The position numbers were made by a program, and so were the translations under genes. A stretch of 64,000 nt of DNA from Fasciola hepatica (Eukaryota > Platyhelminthes > Trematoda > Plagiorchiida > Fasciolidae): NCBI GenBank assembly GCA_948099385.1, contig CANUEZ040000061.1, forward strand, positions 11,826,001 through 11,890,000, in the 5' to 3' direction. Below the pieces are notes generated by a model. The model searched no databases and had not been told where the DNA came from. It saw only the letters and a program-made list of their open reading frames with translations. This document shows, piece by piece, positions 12,529 to 25,822 of the stretch. The first letter of the stretch is position 1. Each line of letters begins with the position of its first letter.

Positions 12529-12959
12529 CCATTCTACTCCACGCCTACCTAGCCGCCTTGTATTGGCCCTGCCAAATGGATGAGTTGCCCGCAGCATATA
12601 AACCAGTCTTTTTACCTGATTCGTGCCCTCCATGCCTCCAGGTCTTTGGCTACTCTCCCCCCGGACTACACCGATAACTTTTACACACCTATTCCATTGA
12701 TCACCTACAAGGGTCCCCACCGAGTCATATCTCATCTCTTCGGCTTGGTCGATCAGTTTTAGATCAAGAATCAAACAATCCAACGTATAACCGCCCAAAC
12801 AGTCTCTCTAAAGCAATTGACAGTTCAGCTCTGGCCTCTAAGGTCTACCTCGATCCATGTCCTCTCCCGAAGCCAAAAAGTTCATCGCCAGCTGATCGGC
12901 ACCTTACTTTGTCTACTAACTCTCCTACGTCACCTAGAGCGAATACCCAACTCGACGTG

Positions 12960-13500
12960 AATGGCTTATCATTGATGCCACTCAATTCTCGGTCTACGTA
13001 AAATTAACTTCATCATTTAAAAGATTTTGTAACGACATCCAGTCCTGATATCATTCTGATCACTGGAACCTGAACCAAGAAACACGCGGCCACCTGCAAA
13101 ATTCTGTTTAAGGGATACAAAGCTTTCAGAGCAATTAAAATTGACCGGAGCATAGGTGGGTGCTAACCGTACGCGAAGCATGCTCATCGTTTGCCTCCGA
13201 TTTGACAAGCCACACTTGACCAAATCAGGGGTTCTCTGTGGCCTACAATTCACTTGTCAACCGTTGATGTGCACTTTGGTTGTGTCCACTGCCCGATTCC
13301 TCCATCACCGCTGACTCGTCTCCTTTAGTCGAAGCATTTGAATAAATTTCGCTGCTATCTGCGGCAGTATAAGCCATACCTAGTGAATTTGTTCGGCTCA
13401 AAATATCGCGGACTCCCCCCCTAGCACCTCCCAACCGCGGGACTTTGTCTTCCACACTCACATTGGGAGCTCGATGAAACAAGCTAAAAACCCCACTACA
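12960..13500 (+). pseudogene. Decayed LINE endonuclease
   Basis: The translation contains 'SPDIILITGTWTKKHA', which corresponds to the conserved PDIILITETWL endonuclease segment with the catalytic Glu changed to Gly. It is followed by 'FKGYKAFRAIKIDRSIGGC', matching the usual GYxxFRxDRxxxxGGG block. Stops interrupt it. Apurinic-type endonucleases nick target DNA for target-primed reverse transcription. Confidence 0.6.
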
Positions 13501-14379
13501 AAACTAACTTTCTAGATCCCATATTTACTCACAAGTTATTTGACTTTTCGGTTTCAGGTTCACATAAATTTCATGAACAAAACACGAAGTAGTAATAAAT
13601 AATCCTTCATTCCAACCTTATCCATCAGGTCACCTGACCCGAATCAACAATGCTCTTTCTCTAAATTGGAACCCCACCTCCGCCTCATCCGAACCCACGA
13701 TCAAAGCAGATTTCTTCATCTGCTGGCTTCTGAAAAGCGGCTGATTTTTCTATCCTTAAATCGGAAACTGTCAAAGCTCAACCCCACAGTCCAAAGCTCC
13801 CCTCTAAGGGGCTCAATACCCGCCTCCCCTCCAACAAGAGGTTCTAAGCATGCAAAGGCTTCATCTCCGAGCCCATGAACCCTCCCTTCTCTTCAGATTT
13901 CCATGTCTTCTTGATATTATCCAGTATCTATTGGAAATTCCCCTCAACAATGAAAAATCAAGGCTCGGCAACATCCAAGCAGAGCACTGAAATTCACACC
14001 CGTGCATAAATCCAGGAACTCGAAGGCCGAAACAACTACTAACTGAGGCTTTACCCAAAACATTTTCGGTCACCTGATCCTCTGATATCTTTGAGGCCTC
14101 AAACCTTTGAATCGCTGTTTTTCGTCCCTAACATGGGCACTTCTCTTCCAAATCCTCCTGCTACCACCGGTGCCTCTCCGTCTGCCCTAACATTTGACGT
14201 AAAGATTACCTCTGGGCTTATTTCAAGTTATCAATAATTTGCTCACCTCTAACGAGGTTGAGTGCATCCAGCTGCAAACACCATAAACGGATCGGAGGTA
14301 GCAACCCCATCGCCTACGTTTTCCACTTTTCCACTCAAATCCGTTGTGGTGCCATCACATTGAAAGCTTTCAGCCAGTA

Positions 14380-15060
14380 CTTCAAAGCACAAAAAAATGA
14401 CCTTTTCAACACCTCTCAATTACCGTTTCATCAATCACACCCCGGTCATTTACAGAAAAACGGAAACTACGGTTGGAGGCTGTGTTGTTAACCATCTTCT
14501 CAATTGCGACCTTCCTACTAACCGGCGGCACGGGTTTCTCAAACCTCGGTCAGGCATCACATGCAGGTCCGACTTCCTTGGCCCAGTCACTAGGGCCATT
14601 GATAGCCGACAGGCATTACTTGTTGTCCGCTTCGATATTCCAAAAGCCTTTTCCCGTGTTCCAAGTAAGTATCTCATTGATAAACTGCATTCTTCTGGCT
14701 CCATTGACCCATTCTCTTCCTGGCTTCATTCTTATTGAATTCAACTTTCTCAAGTTGTCCTCACCAAAGGTCATACCTCTGACCTGGGACTTGATGAAAG
14801 TAGCATTTTACAGGTCGCTGAACACTACTTCATTCTGCTTCGAACTTATAACAACAACTTACTGGATCGCGTACTTCAAGGCGCTTCGTCCCCATTTGCG
14901 GATGATACAGATACTCTACATTTTCAAGCCTGTCGACATCACATCTACACCCGATGACGTCTCTACGGACTTTTCCTTACTGGACCGTTGGTTCCACTCT
15001 TGGATGAAGAAGTTCCCCACTGATGATTGCGGGATCTTGACCCACCCATGGGTCCTCGCC
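14380..15060 (+). pseudogene. Decayed LINE reverse transcriptase
   Basis: Visible blocks in order are 'PLNYRFINHTPVIYRKTE' (normally NYRPISxTPVxxKxxE), 'HGFLKPRSGIT' (HGFLxxRSC), 'VVRFDIPKAFSRVPSKYLI' (VVxFDxxKAFDxVPHxxLI), and an intact catalytic box in 'SPFADDTDT' at 14895-14906. Frameshifts separate them. The family makes cDNA at a nicked genomic site. Confidence 0.72.
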
Positions 15061-15659
15061 TGTTGGTGAGTCATCAGCTGCATTTCGACCTGCCCTCTGT
15101 GAACTAGATCTCATGTATTCTAGTTTCCCCAAACTCCGTCTGCATGCAGCCATCCATGCCCCCAAGGCTAGAAGAGGCGTGGCCCTTCTTTCCCGCTCTT
15201 TTCGCACAGGGACAGTATCATTTGCATCTACAGAAACGGCGTCAGGCACCTGCTTGAAAATTGCTCAATAATCTTTCCCAGCGTGTCTAAAATCCTAAGA
15301 AATTGCGATAGAATGCACGAAGAGGCGTATTACTAAACAGCTACTGGGACGGCCACGTCAGTAAACTACAGAGAACAATGCCAACATCTGAATCTCCAAC
15401 CACCTTGGCTCCCCTGATAAGGAGGAAGCTTGGCCCTCCTCCGTAACTCGCTCCACAATGGATTTTTCCTCCTACCCACCAAGATTCTCCTGTAAAACTC
15501 CATATCCACTTCGACAAATGTCTCTTAGTTTCCAATACACCGTAGCTAAATCGGCTCTAAGGTCGCACTTTTTCCTGCTCTTCCGCTCTAAGATCTGGAA
15601 TAATCCATCCAAATCCCCATTTCTGTCGTTACTCAGTCCCAGCCCGTGCACTTGAGCTA

Positions 15660-18600
15660 CCTAAGGTAAGCATATTCGAAGGTATTACTTATGGAATGGT
15701 CCCAAAATTCTAAATCCGGCCTGCCCCTTCAAAACCTCCGCACCCACAAAACTTGGACACAATGAACGGCAAACTGTCTCATCTCTCCGAGAGAATTCTG
15801 GGCGCCTGATTAGCTATGGCCGTTACCCAAGCTGTGCAAATGGGACTGAACAACGTTATATTTCTATCTTTGGAGTAAATTCCTCTTTCCCCGGTTCACT
15901 TGGTCTCTTAAGCCCTAATAATTTGTCCTTTTGTCGTTGTTGTTTGCCTCAGCTAACCTTTCATCCATGTTTGGGACACAACTGGACTGTTCTCCTTTGT
16001 TTGCCTTTTCATTCAATTCATCCTCCAACCAGCATTTCCCACTCACTGTTGGTCAACCGCCTTGGTACTGTGGTGGTCGCTTCCATGATGGGGGCGCCTC
16101 GATAAAGCTGGTGCACGGCCGTCTAAAAGTCGATGTCCCCGCTAGTTCCGCCGCCACGGATCTCTCAAAACCCGCGGCCTGACCCTGGATGGTACTCTTT
16201 CGTTGATGACGCCGTGCCTCCCGCGTATAAAAATCAACGATCACCAGTGCCGCTCCCAACGGGTCGGGGAGTGGTCAGATCCACCGCTCTGACCGGAGCA
16301 CATCGGGCACGCAAGACCTCCGTGACGATATGTGGGCTAAGTTAGCCTGGTGCGTCAATCCTCATGCTTTCACTTCTTGAGGTAATTTACAGGTCCAGTC
16401 CAGCACACGGCCAGGCCAAACCACTTGCACGTGCTGCAGATCGCACTCATCCGCCTTTCTTGTTCAGCCGAGGTAAGCTCAGACATCGCTCAGGTTGCCA
16501 GTCGTAGCTTCCCGTTTTCGTCGTTCTATCGCTGGAAGCACACCCAATGGTTTTGTCCACGTATCTGCAGTGGTCCCTCCAGCATCGTAAGTACTCCTAC
16601 CAACTTTGTCCCGCCCCTAGCGTTTCTCATCACGATGGCCCTGCAACATTAAGCCACCGTCACCTTAGGCACTTGGTCCGCGTTCGCCCGCCACCATTTC
16701 CTCACACAGCCTAATGGTTGCGCTGTTGTATCCCCACAAAGTCCCGTGAAAACTAAACCCAAGTGAAAACCTGGCATGCACGGCGATTGAGGCGTTTGCA
16801 GTGCACCCCAGCTTTCTGTCCGTTTGAAGAGAATTTGAAATACGCACAGGAGAGGCTGACTTCTCACGAGGTGGGGCTGTGAGAAGAACTACTCACTGAA
16901 TGTTGCCTCATTTTCTGTCCTCTTTCTCTCCAGGTACCCCTGCCAACCACGAAGTAGAAATACCAGAGGGGGCAGTCACCTCATCGTCCTCTCATTTACG
17001 ACAGTTACCTTGTCCCTTACCCAGGGAAAGTATAATGTACTCATGGACGCTCCCAGTTGACTCAGTTCCCGCCTTTGATGCCTGTAAACCATTTTTGCCT
17101 CTTGCCGATGAATGCCAATTTTTTCCTGAGCTTTGTCTTCTATCGTGACGGACTTTGGGCTATGATGGATCGTGCTGACAATAAATCTATTTTTAGAACC
17201 CACGAACCACTCTGCGGGTAAAATTTTTCTTTGAAATGACAGTTACCGGTCAATTGTTGCCAACCTGGACCAGCGAAGCAATAGCGGATTCAGGACCAGT
17301 TCTAACCGAGTGGAAGTCTGAAGCACAAAAAATGTGGCCGGGATTCTCTGTGAGATTTCCCCTGTGAAGGTGTCTTCATTAGACCAGCTAAGTGAAAAGC
17401 CGCAAAGATTAACCCTCATCGATATCTGGTAATCTGTCTTCCAGCTCACCTGCAATAGAGGACAGAACCGTCATGACTAGCATCCTAAACCCCCTTGTTG
17501 CTCGCTGGTCTTTCTTCCAACTCACTTGTAATACTAGAACCAACATACTGTCAACATTTTTATCCTGAACCCTCTCCAATTGTCCCATTCCCCAATCACC
17601 CAGTGATTTTCTTCAGCCTGCAGAAACTTATCGGACAAAGAGATAGCCTCGAGGTCTGTGAAGGCCTAGGATCGAGCCTTTTGCCTCAAGCTCTAAGATT
17701 CCTGGTCAGGTCGGGTCCAGCCAGTTCACAGGACTTAAGGCTTAGCCCGATGGATCAGCCCAGAGTCTCGCACAGGCAAGTGGCCGTTGATTCTCACCGG
17801 GATGATTTCCTTGTTCCTCTTCCGGTTCCTTTTCGTTTCCTTCCTTTTTTGGATCTGTGAAGGAGCAAGGTCAGGGCATTGCCCGCTATTGGGAGTGCGG
17901 CAATCCTACGGTTGTGAACTGATTCCCTGCCCGGGTCTATCCACCAACTAAAAGGGTCACTCAAGCAGCCGCGCCCGGCCTGAGGTCCAATGGGGGAAGG
18001 TCTGTGTTTGAGGGTTAATATGGAGGGCTTTAGAGGGATGTGCAGCGGAGGCGTGGAATTACAGTAAAAAGCATGAAGAAAATAGTCGGCAAGGAGTTGG
18101 GAAGGGCGCTGCACCCAAATTTTGCCCCATGCACGTCACATTAGTTGCCCTTATAAATAAGCCCGACCAGCTACTGTTCACACTGGCATCTACCTACTTT
18201 TCAGAGGGATAAGCACTTTATCCGCCGTTAGATCATTCTCCACTTTGATGGCTCGGAGCAAAAGTTTTTCTTTAATTGCCTTCAGTGCTCTTGGTTTTTC
18301 CGGTTTGTATTCATGGCCCCCGCTTAGGGACTTCGTTGCCACTGCTACAATCGGCTCCATTGGGGTGAAGAAGACCGAAGCTCGACGAACTTGTCTTCCT
18401 TCTTGTCCGCCGGAACCACAAGTGCAACAAAATGGGCCTTGTGACTCTCTGCAGTTTTCGTCCTGGAATCAGACTTAACCCGGACCGACTAGATCTGTGC
18501 AGCGAGGTAAGCCTGCCTGACAGTCAAAGATAGTAGAAAGTCGCAACTTCAGTGTCGGAATGTAAAATGAAATTATTGTCCGGCATATAAGTTGCACTAA

Positions 18601-19990
18601 GGGATTAAAATGTAAACTAGAGCAGGAAAGTCTGCGTGCAAAGGAAGAGGACGAATCGGACAATCTAAAAACTTGGTCAGTTCTACTCTGACAAGGAAAA
18701 TAGAACTACACTGGGGGTTCAACAAACGTGCTGACAACAGTACAGTGACACACTAGGAGGTGACGAAGTGTGCTAGCTCATTCGCACCAGTGTGACAGTT
18801 TAGCCTACTGTCGAACTCTCTCCATTCCATCTCAGCCACCTTTGCTTTCAGTCTGTTTTCTAGCAGAGTTGGTTCCCCAGGTTCTTAGTTAATAATCTCA
18901 CAAGTCTCAATCAAACCCAACTTTTGAGGACAAGACTCAATAGCTTTTACCCTTCATGGACCGGTTACGAGCATGATTACACGCTCGTCCAAAGATTCGA
19001 ATCTCCAGACAACACCGACTGCAGTTGGAAGTCTCGGAGTGGGATGGATTCTCAGGGCCACAACGGGCATTATTCCCCTGGTGTCCATGAGGGTATATGC
19101 TACCATATTTACTCAGAAAGATTTCATTGGGCACGCAGCAAGTTAGCGAAAACGGCTCTGTCGGCCTACCAAAGCAACATCAATGTACCATGTGTATGCC
19201 TAGATTGGAAAACCCCTCTCAAGAGCTAGCAGCTTTCGGAGATAAATGAGCCAGCCAAAACGAGCACCAGGTAGTGTAGGGGCCGTCGAGGTTGGCGATA
19301 TTCTGAGTTGAGGCATAGATGGCTGGATGGATGCTTCCCCCCGAGGTGGTTCTCGAGACTGCGGGCTAAGCCAACCGAAAATCCAAGAGAACCATAGCCG
19401 TACAGCCAGATAGCTAGTCATCATGGGTGGCTGATAAAACTTGGCGAGGCTATGGAATGGTCACTTCGTCTCCGTCAATGAAAGCGACAGGCCCATCAGG
19501 TACAGCCTAACAGGTGGTGTGCCTGACTCCGCTGGCTGTCCACGGGACACCGCACAATCAAAGCGGCCCGGTGTCGACGAGAGGTCCATCATCCCCGCAT
19601 TTTGCCCCGTACCAACATTTGAGCACAGGTACCAGCGGAACCACAATAGCTTGGTGATCCCGAGGGCCACGAGGAATGCAGTAGAGGACAGGATCTTCAC
19701 CGGTGCACATTTGAGAAACCAGGGTGTAGGGCTAAACAGTGTAAGTACTTGGGCTTGAAACTCGGGTGCGAAAACGAAGCATCACAAACTAGTAGGATGC
19801 CCACCACTGGGGACATATCAGTGGAGTAGTGTAAAAAGCGAGCATCGTCGGGAATAATCGTGGGGAGATAGGGGCGGAATCCGGGGGTGCGGACTGTGTA
19901 CACATCAGGGAGTCCTGGCTAAGGGAAATCGAGAGAGAAAATCCGGATTGCCCAAAAGGTTTTGAGTACACATAGTGGACGGGGGAGATA
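15660..19990. other. No confident feature (4.3 kb)
   Basis: Frames up to 121 codons occur (17495-17860 +; 17794-18114 -) but none shows a motif I recognise. Part of 18.2-20 kb may be the 5' end of the LINE beginning near 20000, since degenerate pieces there are on the same strand. I could not align it to the other ORF1 traces. Confidence 0.4.
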
Positions 19991-19999
19991 GAGGAATAG

Positions 20000-22600
20000 G
20001 AGGAAGAGTGCTACCGTTAAAAAGGAGAAAGTAGCACGGAAAGAAGTAACCAAGTATGCCGCTTCCTAAGTACAGGTGGCCTCAGTTCGGTCTGAGTGGG
20101 CGGCACTGGTGTGCGCATACAGGAGTCCCCAGCCGATCCCGGAGAAGGAAGCAGATCTGCCGGAGCATCTAATAGGGACAGTCAGCAATGGAGAGAGGTA
20201 CCTGCTACTCAGGGACTTCGGTGCCCCCAGGATGGGCTGAAGTTCGACCCGAGCACCTGTCGTCATCTGAGCGATATTTGCCGGACCAAGTTGAGGATAT
20301 GGCCATGACGCAGCACATTCACCTGGCTGCATGATGAACGAGTGGCCAAACTTCATGGCTACTGGATGCCGTTGCTACCAATTTCACCTCAGAGGCAACC
20401 AAGAAGAGAACAGATACCCTGTCGGGCAAAAGCGACTACGAAATATGTAGGTCCCACCCTCTGGGCGAGAGGGCAAAACCGTTAGGCAGATAAAAAAATC
20501 CTCAGGGGCTTATTTGAGGAATGGATGCTGTCGATAGCGTCTTCAGCCTGGGACCGTGAAGTTAAGGCAAAGAAAATGTGGTTCGGCGGAAAAAGCAGTC
20601 ATAGGCTGACCGAAGAATTCGACCCAAGCACACAGTCCGTAGACGAGACGGCCACTTTGGCGGAAAGGCTGCACAACGCAGGCAATGAGAGAGAAACATC
20701 AAGCACGCAAGAGATATCAAGAAACCATGAAGCACAGAAGGCTGCTCGGATGCCGGGGAAAGGACTAGACGTTTTGTGAACGACGGAGGCGAGGTGAACT
20801 GACAGACAAAACCGGTATTCATAAGGAGGCCAAGGAAAGCCTGAAGATGTACTTCAGCCACGCCCAGGCTAAGGCGAATATGTGAGCAAAATTTGGAGGT
20901 AAGTAAATGGAGAACGGATATTAGGTGGAGAACAATGAGCAGAATGCAGAAGTCCTTCGAAAACATTTTGACGAGGTCCACACGATTAAAGAGGGACAGA
21001 CTGTCATCGACGCTGGAGTGGTCTACGACATTTCTGATGGAGGAAATGGACTCGACACCAGTCGATGTACGATCGGTGTCGGAAGCCCTCGACCATGGAA
21101 GTGCACCGAACCAGATCAAATACACTCGGCAGTTCTCGGGTCACTAGCTGGAGCACCGGCAGGGCTCTGAGCCACAGTTCAACATCTTTTTTCGGGGAGG
21201 TTGAGCTGCCAAGTGAAGGACATACAACGGAAGTCGTGCCAATTCGTAAGGGAGATTTGAGACCGGGCAACGAAATAACCGCCTGTGAGCCTGCTACCAG
21301 TAGTACTGAAGGTGGTGAAAAAAATCGGCAATGTTTTGGTGAGACAACGCGAGGAAATCAACCGCAATGCCGGTGAACAGAAGGTATTCGGAAGGAGCAG
21401 ATCCGGCCCTCACAATGCACTGAGTATTTTCGATATAGCGACTTGCATTTTGGGCCGGAGAGAAAAGGTGGAAGTATATTACCCGGTCTTTCGCAAAACT
21501 TTTGACAGCTTGAGAAACAGGTTTTCTCTACATAATTTTGGGTATTGAGAGTGGCTTCGGTGCTAGTGGAATGGTTGGAAGCTTGCCCGGCTGACCGCCG
21601 ATTCTATGCCAGAACTGGGAGCACATATGTCGCAAGGTTGAAATCAATCAGCGGAGTCCCTTGTGGATCAGTACTAGATCCCGTGCTGTTCCCGATTTAT
21701 GTAACTGATTCACTGTAAGTTATAAGATGGCAGTGTTTCGTATTCGCGGATGAGTGGGGCTTCTGAGATGCCCAGAATCTAATCGGATTCAGATGGGCCT
21801 AGATGCTCTCTACCAGTGGCCCGTAGCACAGAATACCCCTGGATCTGGCAAAAGGCTCACGCGCGACGACCGAAGGATCGAACGGAATGGAGCACTTGAA
21901 CCCGGACAACCCAGATACCTTGACCGATAAGGGCGAGGTCACTGACCTAGACTTTGCGGTTTCAAGTGACTTCAAGCCCTCGGTTAAGTGTCTGCAAGCT
22001 GACAACAAGGCAAATATAGCCCTGTACTAGCTATGCCGAGAGCTCACACCATCAAACTCAGGGGTGCAGCAGCCATTATAAATGTCTAAACCTGGGCCCC
22101 AAAGTTAGTGGCGACGACCTGTCTCTGCGGAGGGTTCACAGAATGTTCACCAGAACAGCATTGGGGCCACAAGGGCTGCGGCACGAGGACAGGCTTGGGG
22201 AGCTAGGGTAGTTCTGACCGAAAAGCAGGAGGGCAAGGGGAATCAGCTGAGAAAAGAAAGAAATTAAATCGGTTGTGGGCCGCGAACGAGCCGTTGCTTA
22301 ACCTCATCGAAAACATCGCCTTCGGCAGAAGTAAGATGAAACTAATCAAGCCGGGTCCGGCAGGATTATTGTGGTCCAGTCTTTTGCTTGCGGAGTAATT
22401 ACCAACCAAAACAAGCTTCACGAGGCAGTGGCGGAAGCTAACCCTGGGCAGTGCTTACAGGGAGGCTGGGCGGAGCGTAGACATAAACCTTCCTGGACTG
22501 CCCGTGTGCGGACAATATAAACACAGATGTGATAGATCAATATGCTCCTTTCTTCTCCGCCTTCATCCTCTCCTTCTTCTTCATCCGCATTCTCTTTCAG
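20000..22600 (+). mobile_element. Decayed CR1-like LINE (endonuclease plus reverse transcriptase)
   Basis: An endonuclease trace at about 20150-20300 reads 'VSNGERYLLLRDFGAPRMG', close to the usual LLLGDFNAPxIDW. A linker trace at 20925-20970 reads 'AEVLRKHFDEV'. Reverse transcriptase traces include 'LLPVVLKVVKKI' at 21288-21323, 'AGEQKVFGRSRS' (EQxGFxxxRS), 'YYPVFRKTFDSL' (DFxKAFDSV), 'SGVPCGSVLDPVLFPIYVTDS' at 21650-21715 (GVPQGSVLGPxLFLIYVND), and 'CFVFADEW' at about 21740 with the second catalytic Asp changed to Glu. A 'VTDLDFAVSSDFKPS' block corresponds to VKDLGVxxSxxFKPS. Pyrimidine-rich sequence at 22540-22620 may mark the 3' end. Confidence 0.7.
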
Positions 22601-22619
22601 CCTATCTAATTAAATCTAA

Positions 22620-23220
22620 GTGATTCTTGGTCCCCCTAGGCTTTTTTCTGGTACCTCACAGTAGCCGATAGCTTGAGGTCTTGACTTTGGCATGGAGAAT
22701 GAGCCCGCTGGCTGCCGAGGCCTGCACTTTTGAGATGCTGTTCTTTGCCTCTGTTTCGGACGGCCGTCTCGATATGTGTCGTGTTCCCGGCTGCTGAACG
22801 ACAATGTATCGGAAAATGCCGGAGTTAGGTGAGGCCCTACGGATCGTAGAAACAGGATTATCGTTAGTACTGGCCCTCAGTCCTGTGCTCTGACAAAGGT
22901 TACTCTACCTGCAGACCTCATCTATGGGGAAAAATAATCGGGAGAGGAGGCAAAAGAAGTTTCCCGGAAAACGTCGAGAAGGTTTTAAGCTGCTTTTCTC
23001 ATTTTGATCATCTGGACAGCGAAAGTCATCGTGCCGTAGAACTCAGGTCTTCTGGATCATTTTTGCCTTTTTCGTTCGGTAGGTTATCTCTCCTTTTTTT
23101 CGAGTGGCTATTCGGTGTTAAGAATAGTTACTTTGATTCTGCATCAGCTTTAGCCGTTTCCACTGTGGTGCATAATTTTCCATAGCTGGTGGCGAAGGAA
23201 GAGCTGTTTATCACCATAAA
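22620..23220. other. No recognisable feature (0.6 kb)
   Basis: Only a 62-codon minus-strand frame is present (22616-22804), without motifs. Confidence 0.4.
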
Positions 23221-25678
23221 TTAAAATGACGCCTGCTGTCACAAAGGCCACTGTGGACGACAAAGTTGGCCAGCTTAAAATTGAGGCAACATGCGTAAAC
23301 AAGAACTGTAGAGGGAGCGATCAGTGGTAGGACAAGCTGTGAAGCTCGCCAACGGTGGTGCCAAGCGGCAAGCCGTGAAACTACTAAGAGGGCATACGAG
23401 GTTTAAGTGAGAAATACCTACCTGAAGAGGTTCTGCGTAGAACTCCTGTTCACGGTGAATAAAACTGGTTCAGGTGCGTAAATCATGGTCGGAGTAGTAA
23501 AAGGTGGTAATCAGTACACACAGAAGCATTACGAAAACGAGAGCTCAAGCCAGGAATAATAAACTGACAAGGTAAATCATCATTTGGAAGGTAAACCTAA
23601 GACTGGCTGGGCAAATATGGTGTGAACAAGGGAGTGAAACCAAAGTTGGCTAGGAAACAAACCAGGGACAAACACTGGTCTATCTAGCGAGGCGCTGGGG
23701 TGGATAAACCTACAAGCAATGAGGAGATGCTTCTAAAAGCTGTCAAAGAACTAGGAGATCATGGTAAACAAATGGATGGCTTACTTGAAGGAAGGACTAA
23801 ATTCTGTTGACAGACTGGAAACTCGAAAAAGACTAGTGGAATGGCTACGGGAAGGCGCAGACACACGGCAATTCACGGAGTTCCGGAACCGCATACAGAG
23901 GAGAACAGAGTAATTAGGGACTTGAGATATCACATTGTGAACTGGCTGAGATGCACTGGTCTCTCTGACCAGGCCATGCTAATGAGAAGCCTGCGGTTAG
24001 GAAAATCCCGGACGGATTTATCGGAAAGCGGTTGGATTCAACGACGTACTTTGAAGGAGCTCACAAACCCAAGGCAGAGCGGCATGGTGTTGGCTGCTCC
24101 AGGACTAACACGGAGGCTCTCAAACGCTCGGGTCTTCGTCAAGCCGGATGATGCTAACCAAAAGTATATTGTCCATGCAATTCAGCAGAGGCGTACAGAG
24201 CCTGTCAGTCTAAATTTCCGAAGCTGGGAATAAGAAGACCTATAGTACCCAAGAATGAGAGGGTAAGGGAGGACACCAGGTGGTCTAACCTGATGATGAG
24301 ATAACCGGTGGTTATTATATTATGTTGGAGGGAATCGCCGAACTTCCTGTCGTAAGGCTAGCAAACAGTATTTAGGAAAATGATAATAAAAACGGGGGTA
24401 GATTTAGAGTTTGGTGTTCGGAAGTGTGGGAATCTCTGTAGATGCTCTGTGAAGAGAAGACTGCTAGTTTCCGGGAGCTCGCCAAATTTTCACTCGCTTG
24501 CCTCTAGTATTTACAACAAGTGGGATAAATTAGCAGTCTTATTGAGTGGTGCACAGATAGTTGCTCTCCCCCATACGTGGCTACCACCGCAGGATGTCAT
24601 CATTCAAGCTTGCCTGCTAGACTTCGCGCAGCACAGGGAAGATAGGGACGGTGGCAGATTAGGGGGAGGAGTTCTGTAGCCAGTTGCCTGGCACCTAAGT
24701 CAGCAAGAGAGAATAGAAATGGGACCGTCAGTTATGCCTTGTGTAAGCAGTATAATTTGAGCGCATCTAGACTCTGTGGCTCTTCTTTGCTTTTACTGAA
24801 CATTATCCTCCAGCATAGCGGAGGATTCTGTACTGCTGCTGATAACCAACAAGGTTAGTAAAGATGAAGCACTGCTCATCAGGGAGACTTCGATACCTTG
24901 GATAAAGATTCAGTACTGGAGGATGTACCACCAGGGTTTTTCGGGGATGCACATCTTCAAGTCCTACAAGGAGAAGAGCTCATCCTACACATGTAACAAG
25001 AAAAGCCTTGCAGGACCAACCAGAACTCCGCGATACTCGGTTTAGTATTGACGAAGTATGAAGAGGACTTGGGTCCAGGGGTCATCACGGCTCCACTAGA
25101 GAAGAGCGACTACAGGGTGATAAACATCAAACTGGCCGCACGTAAAAGCTCACCTCCGGGCCAATATCGCCATGAGCTCTGAGGCTCGAAGACCTCGGCT
25201 CTAGTAGACCTAGAAGCGGAGCCAAAGTCGTAGATCACTCACGGCAGCGCGGAAGGGAAGTGGAACTATATCGAGTGGAACCCAAAGACATTTCTAGATG
25301 CTTTCGCATCATTGGTGAGAATCGCACGAAATGGCTTGCCGGCACGATGGAAGTTTAAGGCGCGGAAATCATAGGATAGATAACACAAGGCCTGGTACAT
25401 GTTTAGGAAAGGGGGAGCCATAGGAAGCCACCGTTGTATATAACGGCTTGCGGGAAGGCTCTGAGAACCAAACGGGAGAGCAGATTCTTGTACGAATATA
25501 GGCTATCACGAGGGGTTAAAATTAAACCAAAGGCATATTTTTATCATGTCCAATCAAAGTCAATCCTAGGGTTACAATTGACAATATCAAAGACTCGAGA
25601 GGCGAAGAAACCGGAAGGAATAATGGCAAGGCCAATGCATGGCTCAATTATTTTAAAGGAATCACCCTTGTCACACTG
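23220..25678 (+). mobile_element. Decayed LINE (ORF1 and endonuclease), cut by an LTR at 25679
   Basis: A 130-codon frame (23841-24233) contains 'MRSLRLGKSRTD' and 'RLSNARVFVKPDDANQKY', matching the 'RLG... PLKV... VFIxPDLT' pattern of LINE ORF1 RNA-binding domains. The frame at 24380-24679 carries an endonuclease start: 'NFHSLASSIYNKWDKLAVLL', then 'QIVALPHTWLPPQD' (usually DIVALTETWL), then 'REDRDGGRLGGGVL' (FRxDRxxxxGGGVL). A linker trace near 25575-25670 ('NIKDSRGEE...', 'KANAWLNYFKG') marks the approach to the reverse transcriptase, which is missing because the antisense family-B LTR begins at 25679. Confidence 0.65.
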
Positions 25679-25822
25679 TGTAAGTCAAATCTCGCAAATC
25701 CTGTAACGTATAGCCAATTCGAACGAGTCCCAAAACCAAAACAAAATTGATTTGTAGTTTTTACTGTACCAAACTGGAATATACAACATGTACAAACATA
25801 TACAAACCTCAAGTGCGCGGCC
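25679..25822 (-). repeat. Truncated antisense family-B LTR
   Basis: The sequence starts TGTAAGTCAAATCTCGCAAA, the reverse complement of the LTR 3' end at 30517, and follows that LTR for 144 bp. It stops at 'gtgcgcggcc', exactly where the LTR of element A begins. The remaining roughly 215 bp of this LTR do not resume after element A's right end at 43312. Confidence 0.85.

Larger units (their letters stand above)
11397..15655 (+). mobile_element. Decayed plus-strand LINE (CR1/jockey-like)
   Basis: Four parts occur in the expected order on one strand: a Pro/Ser/Thr-rich segment (11397-12530), an endonuclease remnant (about 12960-13500), a reverse transcriptase remnant (14380-15060), and a C-terminal remnant (15120-15655) ending in the usual 'FRSKIWNNPSKS' (normally WNxLPxS). 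Several frameshifts and stops make it non-functional. Its pyrimidine-rich coding strand differs from the other LINEs here, which suggests a separate family. Confidence 0.7.

Noticed and set aside
24285..24305. Hammerhead ribozyme core (ctgatgatgag)
   Set aside because: The CTGATGA-like stretch lacks the required stems and a GAAA block at suitable spacing.
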